64,000 nucleotides of DNA from Sporopachydermia quercuum (taxonomy: Eukaryota; Ascomycota; Sporopachydermiomycetes; Sporopachydermiales; Sporopachydermiaceae), in NCBI GenBank assembly GCA_001599295.1, contig BCGN01000001.1:1426001-1490000 (forward strand), given 5' to 3'. Of the stretch, positions 58,374-64,000 are shown in pieces. Every line of letters starts with the position of its first letter. Position 1 is the first letter of the stretch. The notes under the pieces were generated by a model. The model had not been told where the DNA came from and did not search any database. It saw only the letters and a program-made list of their open reading frames with translations. The translations under genes were made by a program, and so were the position numbers.

Positions 58374-58937
58374 TTACTTGCGACCATACTTCACCTTACC
58401 CAAATCAAATGGTAGATAACGATATTTGATCATATGTTGAATCTGTCGACGCATCGTCAAAGTAAACAAAATCAAGAAGTACATTACCAAGATTGGCCAG
58501 AAAACTGGGATATCAAATATAGAGAACCATGTACACACGAATCCAATTAAGGTGGCTCTCATCGCGTTGTACCAGAACTTGAATTCAGGCAATCTTCGAA
58601 TGAATGGTCTGAATTCTCCATCACCATCTCTGCTTGTTCCTTCAGCTTCTTCACCACCAACACCTTCTTCAGTTTCTTCATCTCTTAATTCTTGTTGAAG
58701 ACTTGGATCAAATTTAGGTTGTAAGAACGCGAGAAATAAATTCAGTAGATAAATGAACAATGTGTAACAGACGATATACCACCCTTGTCCTAGTAAAATT
58801 CTCAACACGAAGATTGTTATTGCTAGAGCAAATGAACCCCATCGTTCCTTTGTATGCGGAACTGTCTTGTCCACATATGTGCGATAAAGCGCTCGGTAGG
58901 CATAAGCTTTTTGACGTAATTCCTCCACTTTCTCCAT
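58374..58937 (-). CDS. RER1: ER retrieval receptor Rer1
   Basis: Rer1 is a cis-Golgi membrane receptor that returns escaped ER proteins (for example Sec12 and unassembled subunits) through COPI vesicles. The 187-residue product matches the family in length (188 in S. cerevisiae). It opens with MEKVEELRQKAYAYRALYRTYVDKTVPHTKERW, has four hydrophobic segments, and carries the conserved LFLAFLQPKFDP, EFRPFIRRLPEFKFWY and the C-terminal YLPFDLGKVKYG. An acidic Gly-rich loop (EEGVGGEEAEG) precedes EFRPF. Codons run in frame to a TTG at 58943, but the ATG at 58937 gives the family start. SCH9 lies 784 bp upstream in the same direction. Confidence 0.96.
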   Translation of the reverse strand: MEKVEELRQKAYAYRALYRTYVDKTVPHTKERWGSFALAITIFVLRILLGQGWYIVCYTLFIYLLNLFLAFLQPKFDPSLQQELRDEETEEGVGGEEAEGTSRDGDGEFRPFIRRLPEFKFWYNAMRATLIGFVCTWFSIFDIPVFWPILVMYFLILFTLTMRRQIQHMIKYRYLPFDLGKVKYGRK

Positions 58938-59721
58938 ATTCAATTGTTCTTGTTACTACTATTGAATGACCTCCGAATCACCGTTACTATCTACCATGAA
59001 GAAACACGTCGTTTGAACGCACGCTAACAAACAGTTATCTTCAAAATATCGTTATCGTGTCGTGTCATCCGATAAGTATTTACACCACGCAAAACCTCGT
59101 AATGCTTTGTTTAATGGTGTCTACAATTAGTTTGAGCGTGAAAATCGAATGACGTTACCCGGGACTGAAAGATTCATTGAGCTGAGATGTGATGTTGATA
59201 TTTTTTTCTCACACAGAGATCAATGGATCTCACGTGATGGTAATAGAAACATTCTTGAGGAAAGACCAAGGATGATCGTCTATTTGACTTGTGACAGGGA
59301 AAATAATGAACGGATTGGTAATTAAAATACTTCAATAATTATTATTGGATGTCGATCTATTTCTTTCGCTGGTTTCCAGAGGAGATATTAGCATGATTGG
59401 ACGTCAAAAGCTCCAATGTGTCCAACAATACTGTTCTGTGCACTTACTGCAAATCAATCAATTACTTTATAAACCATTTTATTGATTAACTATTATTAAC
59501 TGCTGATGTATAATCGCACCAAAACGAAAAGACGGGAAATAAATACACTAAAAAAATTGAATCAAAAATTGAAGTTAGGTTTAAGAAACAGCTTGTTAGC
59601 ATAAGTTTCTCTCAACAACTTCAACCGGAATAATAATAAAACCAAAAGGGATTAAAAATGAAATATGACAAGAAAATGAAAAATAATTAATATGAAACAG
59701 CATTCCTAACCCCTTTGACAT
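58938..59721. promoter_or_regulatory. SCH9-RER1 tandem intergenic region
   Basis: 784 bp holding the SCH9 3' end and the RER1 promoter. A TCACGTGA octamer (CACGTG at 59231-59236) is about 295 bp upstream of the RER1 ATG. No gene seen. Confidence 0.45.
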
Positions 59722-62226
59722 TCAATATCGCCTATATTCATCTATATCCATATGATCCTTCACCATCATATCCATTCCCATTTCCATAGGTAATCCCATA
59801 GATTCTTCTTCATGATTAATTCCACCAATTCCACCATTTCCAAAAACAAAATCTTCATCTCCATGATGTATTCCAACTCCTTCCATATTATCATCAAAAT
59901 CACGACCAGCTTCACCCATTCCAACATCATCATCGTCATCTTCAACGGCTTCTTCCATATCTTTAGAATTAGATCTCGTCTCATCAATAAAGGGTTTATA
60001 TGAGTTGGCAAAATTCTTGTAATGATCATCAATTGAGGATTCATCAACATATGTAAATCCTTTAAACTTGTCTTGCATTCCTGGTGACAAAGGTGTTGAA
60101 TCCATCAAGAAATTAGAATTTATAACTGATNCTGATGTGTTGGTAAATTCAGGATCAAAGTTTGATGTATCTAACTCAGAAGATAAATGAGGTTTGAAAG
60201 GTGGTGGAATCTTCTTTTGGATTAATAAATCCCAGTTAACGTCATTGAAAAAAGGATGCTCTCTTAATTCTCGTGCATCGCCAATTGCTCCCAGACGATG
60301 CTTTGGGTTTCTATTCAAAAGTCCTTTAACAAAAGAACGTCCTTCAGGTGAGAGGACTTCTTTAGGAAACCTTACTTTACCAAATGCAATATTCTTGTAC
60401 ATTTGTTGAGTATTATCAGCATAAAAAGGGCTCCAACCACAACACATTTCAAATATCAAAACACCCAATGACCAGAAATCAACCATCTTAGTATATCCCT
60501 CTTCATCCAATAGAACTTCAGGAGCTAGATATTCTGTAGTACCACAGAAAGTATGGGTGATTCCATCGCCTGTATTTAGATTAGCCTTTGATAATCCAAA
60601 ATCACATAATGCGATATGTCCATTGGCATCTAGTAATATATTCTCTGGTTTCAAATCTCTGTAAACAATTCCATTATCATGTAAATGTTCCAAGGCGACA
60701 ACCAACTCTGCAATATAAAACTTGGCTCTGTCTTCACTAAATCTAAACTCCTTCTGTAGATGCCAGAAGAGTTCACCACCGCTCATAAAATCAGTCACCA
60801 AATACAAATCACTAGGTGTTTGGAATGAAAACTTAAGACCGACAATAAAAGGTGAATCAGTTAGAGCTGTACGAACGAGAATGTTCCTTTCACCAATTGT
60901 ATGAGCAACTTCTTTCTTCCGCACAATAACTTTCTTACTTAAAACCTTCATTGCATATATTCGTTTAGTGTCTTTCTTTCTCACTTGATAAACTTGTCCA
61001 AAGGTTCCTTTACCCAATAAACGTAAGATTTCGAAATCTTCTGGTCCAAAATGTCTTTTACTGATTTTCTTATAGCAGTATTCAACTCTTATATATCCAG
61101 AAACTTTTTCTCCTTTAATACGAGGTTCTAATTTAAACCAACTGTTGTAGATAGCCTCATTTTTGAAGTTTGGTCTGATACTGACATGTCCAAGAAACAT
61201 TTCATCTAACTTGGAATCATATATACTAATATCCAATTCAGAATTGGTAGAAATGACATCAAAAATGGCTTCATGCTTCCATGTTGGATTTGTAGCGGCT
61301 GTGTTACCATCACTAGATTTTCCTTGACCATTTCCTTCACCGTGATCAATTCCCTGAATAGCAAGATTCAGACTAGAAGCCTGTTTGGATCTCATAGGAA
61401 TAGCCATAACAGATGGTGTTCTACTGTTTGCTAAATTCGCAGAGATACTTCCCGATTCATTGGAAGAGTCTGAGCTTTTTAACGAACTTGGGCCATGAGT
61501 AATGGTTTCACTACTTTCAAATGTGCAAACGACATAAGGTGAAGAGATGACTGATGAAATATGAAGATCCTTTGCTTCAATAATACGAACACTCAACTTA
61601 CCTAGTGAAGTTACTGATTGTTTACTACCGGCTGTTCCTGTCATTGGAACAGGCTCAGAAGCAGTTATGGTTGGAAGTGCTTCACTGGAACTAGAGTTTG
61701 TATCAAACGCAGCGTTAGTGCCAATGGATGCTGTTGAATCTGTAGTCAAATTATTAGCTGACTGTAAGGTACTTTGATTTGATTGCAATGTAGCGTCAGA
61801 ATCATGTGCATAACGATGACTAGCAAGCTCTTGATTTAATACAGGAGGAATTGCTGAACCTCTACTACTTAAGTTGTTATCAGGATGGAAAATTACAGAA
61901 GGATCACTTAAAGATATTGTTGGAGCTGCTGGTGTGATTCTTCCTGGTGTTGTTGGATTATTCGAGCCTGAAAATCCATCAATTGATTGACTGAAATAGT
62001 CCTTTATACCACTGTGACTATCGTTGACTTTTCTTCGATAACTCTCATTTTCGTTTTCGTTTTCGTTGTTGTTACCGCTGCTATTACTTATATTGCCATT
62101 GTTACTCCCGCTGCTCCCATTACTACCCCTATTATCATTACTGTTATTACCGTTGTTATTAGTGTTATTATTATTCTTGTTGAAAGCACCAAAGCCTCCA
62201 AAAAAATTCCTAGCAAACTCAGCCAT
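59722..62226 (-). CDS. SCH9: AGC protein kinase Sch9
   Basis: Sch9 is the TORC1-activated S6-kinase/Akt-like kinase of yeasts, acting at the vacuole to control ribosome synthesis, lifespan and stress. The 834-residue product has a low-complexity Asn/Ser/Gly N-terminus, a C2 domain (about 205-390, starting GKLSVRIIEAKDLHISS), and the kinase domain. Kinase motifs are LLGKGTFGQV, AMKVLSK, YRDLKPEN, CDFG and activation loop THTFCGTTEYLAPE (Pkh1/2 site). The C-tail has turn motif STPLSPG and hydrophobic motif FKGFTYVD (Thr725), which TORC1 phosphorylates in the family. An acidic, Met/Gly-rich tail of about 100 residues follows. One ambiguous base (60131) leaves one residue undefined between kinase and turn motif. 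Frame continues to 62256 without ATG; MAEFARNFFGGFG at 62226 is the start. Confidence 0.96.
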   Translation of the reverse strand: MAEFARNFFGGFGAFNKNNNNTNNNGNNSNDNRGSNGSSGSNNGNISNSSGNNNENENENESYRRKVNDSHSGIKDYFSQSIDGFSGSNNPTTPGRITPAAPTISLSDPSVIFHPDNNLSSRGSAIPPVLNQELASHRYAHDSDATLQSNQSTLQSANNLTTDSTASIGTNAAFDTNSSSSEALPTITASEPVPMTGTAGSKQSVTSLGKLSVRIIEAKDLHISSVISSPYVVCTFESSETITHGPSSLKSSDSSNESGSISANLANSRTPSVMAIPMRSKQASSLNLAIQGIDHGEGNGQGKSSDGNTAATNPTWKHEAIFDVISTNSELDISIYDSKLDEMFLGHVSIRPNFKNEAIYNSWFKLEPRIKGEKVSGYIRVEYCYKKISKRHFGPEDFEILRLLGKGTFGQVYQVRKKDTKRIYAMKVLSKKVIVRKKEVAHTIGERNILVRTALTDSPFIVGLKFSFQTPSDLYLVTDFMSGGELFWHLQKEFRFSEDRAKFYIAELVVALEHLHDNGIVYRDLKPENILLDANGHIALCDFGLSKANLNTGDGITHTFCGTTEYLAPEVLLDEEGYTKMVDFWSLGVLIFEMCCGWSPFYADNTQQMYKNIAFGKVRFPKEVLSPEGRSFVKGLLNRNPKHRLGAIGDARELREHPFFNDVNWDLLIQKKIPPPFKPHLSSELDTSNFDPEFTNTSXSVINSNFLMDSTPLSPGMQDKFKGFTYVDESSIDDHYKNFANSYKPFIDETRSNSKDMEEAVEDDDDDVGMGEAGRDFDDNMEGVGIHHGDEDFVFGNGGIGGINHEEESMGLPMEMGMDMMVKDHMDIDEYRRY

Positions 62227-64000
62227 AATGTTAATACGCCAATATTCTCCCTTCACCTAAATGCACTATTAGGAGCGAGTACTTAAAAAAATTGCGTATA
62301 ACAATTTAATATTTCGTAATCTATCAATTCTCAATAAACCTGATCCCCCAGCTACTAGTTTGATTACCACTTATTGATTTCTGATACAGTTCAAACGTCT
62401 AAATCGTCAGATTACCAATTGTTCTTCAAAAAGAGAAAAAAATCTTGCAGCCTTGGTTATCTTACTACTTGTAACGCTGCTTTTTTCTTACTTCTTGACA
62501 GTAAAGACTCAATCCGATATTTCCTATCTTAATGTATTTCAGTTTTTTCTCTCTGAATTCTTCTTGTCAGTCTTCTCTATTTCCTGCTTTCCTGCTTTCC
62601 TAATTGCTCCTTTATTACCTAATTTTATTCCTGTTCACCTCACTTATCAATACCAAACAGATTGACTCTGACACCTGCAATCAAAACGGTCAATCTACTA
62701 TTTACCTAACAGAAATTTTAACTATTACTGAAAACGTCCTAGTTTCTAGTTACAGTTTTATTCTCTACCCATGATCTTATTCAATCACTATTGCTCTTTG
62801 CTTAGTAACACATTTCCTGCAAGTTGTTTATACAAATAGCTTCTTCTCTAATCAACTACTAAATTTTCTTCTTTTGTTATCGCTGCAAATATGTTTGGGC
62901 GTTTCTTCTGTACAAATAGGAAATAAGAAAATAGAGTCAAACGTTAAATGTACTTAAGCGTTGCTTGTGAGAGTTTGCAAAAGGAACAATCAGTATTGAG
63001 AAACGAGGAGACAATTTAGGGGCCATTCTTTGAGAGGTTGGAAACATCTGGTCATAGTAACAAATAAATAATTGGTTGAAATAACTGTTGTACGAGAGGG
63101 AAAACATAGTCATAACGTACGAACTAAGTAGTACACTCGTATGCATAGGAAGCAAATTTTTTATATGGAAAGGAGAATGCGTAGGCATTTCTATGTATAC
63201 CGATAAAGTTCTACATATTAATACATGACAATGCATATTAGGAATTGGAGGGGAGTTCTGGAGAATAGGATGGAGTGAAAGGATAACTTTGAAATATGAT
63301 AAAGGAACCAATAACAGGATACTGCAAGAATTCAACAACGCTAAATTATATATAATGCAAGTTAGTATACTGGTACGAATTTTCAATTTCAGAATATTAT
63401 GAATTGTTGAAGGTGTCATCCTAGGTAATAATTCCCCACTCTGACAATAGGATGCAGTCAGTAGTCAACGAGTGTACTTAATATTCTGCATCTATATGCA
63501 TTGATATGCACAAATACTAACAAAGTTCTTGCAATTTCATTTAAACGCATCATATTCGGTTAATAGAAACTATTCACATGAACCTTTAGGGCATTAGGAA
63601 GCTTTATATACTTGATTCTCCACCAGGTTCCAGCTTCATTTGGAAAATATGATTAAATAGAATCAAGTTGAGTTTCAAAAAAAAAAAAAAGTTCAGAGCT
63701 AAGCTTATCACAATCTTATGTCGATAACTTCGTTATAATATAANCAGGGGTAACTGCCATCACATTGGCTAATGTTGATAATCATTGTCATGTATTCCTA
63801 ACAAAGAAGCTCATTTTTTTTACAAATTAAAGTGCCTTCAGTTGAAAGTTAATCCATGTTTACAAATCTGTTAATACCTTTTCCGTTTGTTGAAAAGTGT
63901 ATCAACTATTTGTAAATTGCTTTTTAAAAGTAAGTAGACATGTAGATCTAAGTTGTATAATGATTATCTCCGAAAAGAAATTATATCTTCCGATTCAATT
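62227..64000. promoter_or_regulatory. SCH9 upstream region to right edge
   Basis: 1.8 kb without a supported gene. It is pyrimidine-rich on the plus strand near 62440-62640 and has a run of A near 63678-63691 and an ambiguous base at 63744. A 160-codon ORF (62937-63419, minus) is hydrophobic but without domain, and I do not call it. The region likely holds the SCH9 promoter and possibly a long 5' UTR. Confidence 0.5.

Noticed and set aside
62937-63419. 160-codon hydrophobic ORF antisense to the right edge
   Set aside because: Hydrophobicity follows from AT-rich sequence; no family motif, no helical periodicity of a transporter, and it lies in the probable SCH9 upstream region.

Overview
This is nuclear DNA from an AT-rich ascomycete yeast (Saccharomycotina). 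The evidence is single orthologues of yeast proteins such as Spc105, Rmd9, Ssh1, Mnn9, Sch9 and Sok1, short introns with CTAAC branch points close to the acceptor, and a tRNA-Leu(CAA) with a yeast-type intron. A CTG codon falls at an invariant leucine of NOG1, so this does not look like a CUG-Ser yeast. Ten of 21 protein genes carry introns (18 in all, up to four per gene). Gene spacing is about 3 kb and a CYP504-type P450 is present. Together these point to an early-branching, intron-retaining budding-yeast lineage; I cannot name genus or order from the sequence.

Layout. 1-2795 has no gene. 2.8-7.5 kb: TAF6 (-) and RMD9 (+), divergent. 8.5-12.6 kb: a three-exon CYP504-like P450, two identical intron-containing tRNA-Leu genes, and a five-exon membrane-anchored histidine phosphatase-like gene with a 17-nt microexon. 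12.8-20 kb: TAE1 (-), SSH1 (+), SPC105 (-). 20.4-29.5 kb: RTT10/WDR6 (+), the two-exon bL36m gene RTC6 (-), PAN2 (+) with an 18-nt first coding exon, NAT4 (-). 30.4-38.5 kb: NOG1 (+), EPL1 (-), and the eEF1B-gamma gene TEF4 (+), whose second intron holds a box C/D snoRNA that I identify as snR38. 39.5-49.5 kb: MNN9 (+), a CCCH zinc-finger gene (+), SAS3 (-), and mitochondrial prolyl-tRNA synthetase AIM10 (+). 50.6-62.2 kb: SOK1 (-), a 5.6-kb stretch without genes, RER1 (-), SCH9 (-). 62.2-64 kb is SCH9 upstream DNA.

The genes are housekeeping and unlinked in function: transcription and chromatin (TAF6, EPL1, SAS3, NAT4), translation and RNA (NOG1, TEF4, PAN2, RTT10, TAE1, RTC6, AIM10, RMD9, tRNAs, snR38), secretion and glycosylation (SSH1, RER1, MNN9), signalling (SCH9, SOK1) and the kinetochore (SPC105). 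The P450 and the phosphatase-like gene are the most accessory loci. I saw no transposon, virus-derived element, CRISPR array or new multi-gene system. The strongest non-obvious findings are the intronic snR38, the microexon architecture and the long empty interval upstream of SOK1.
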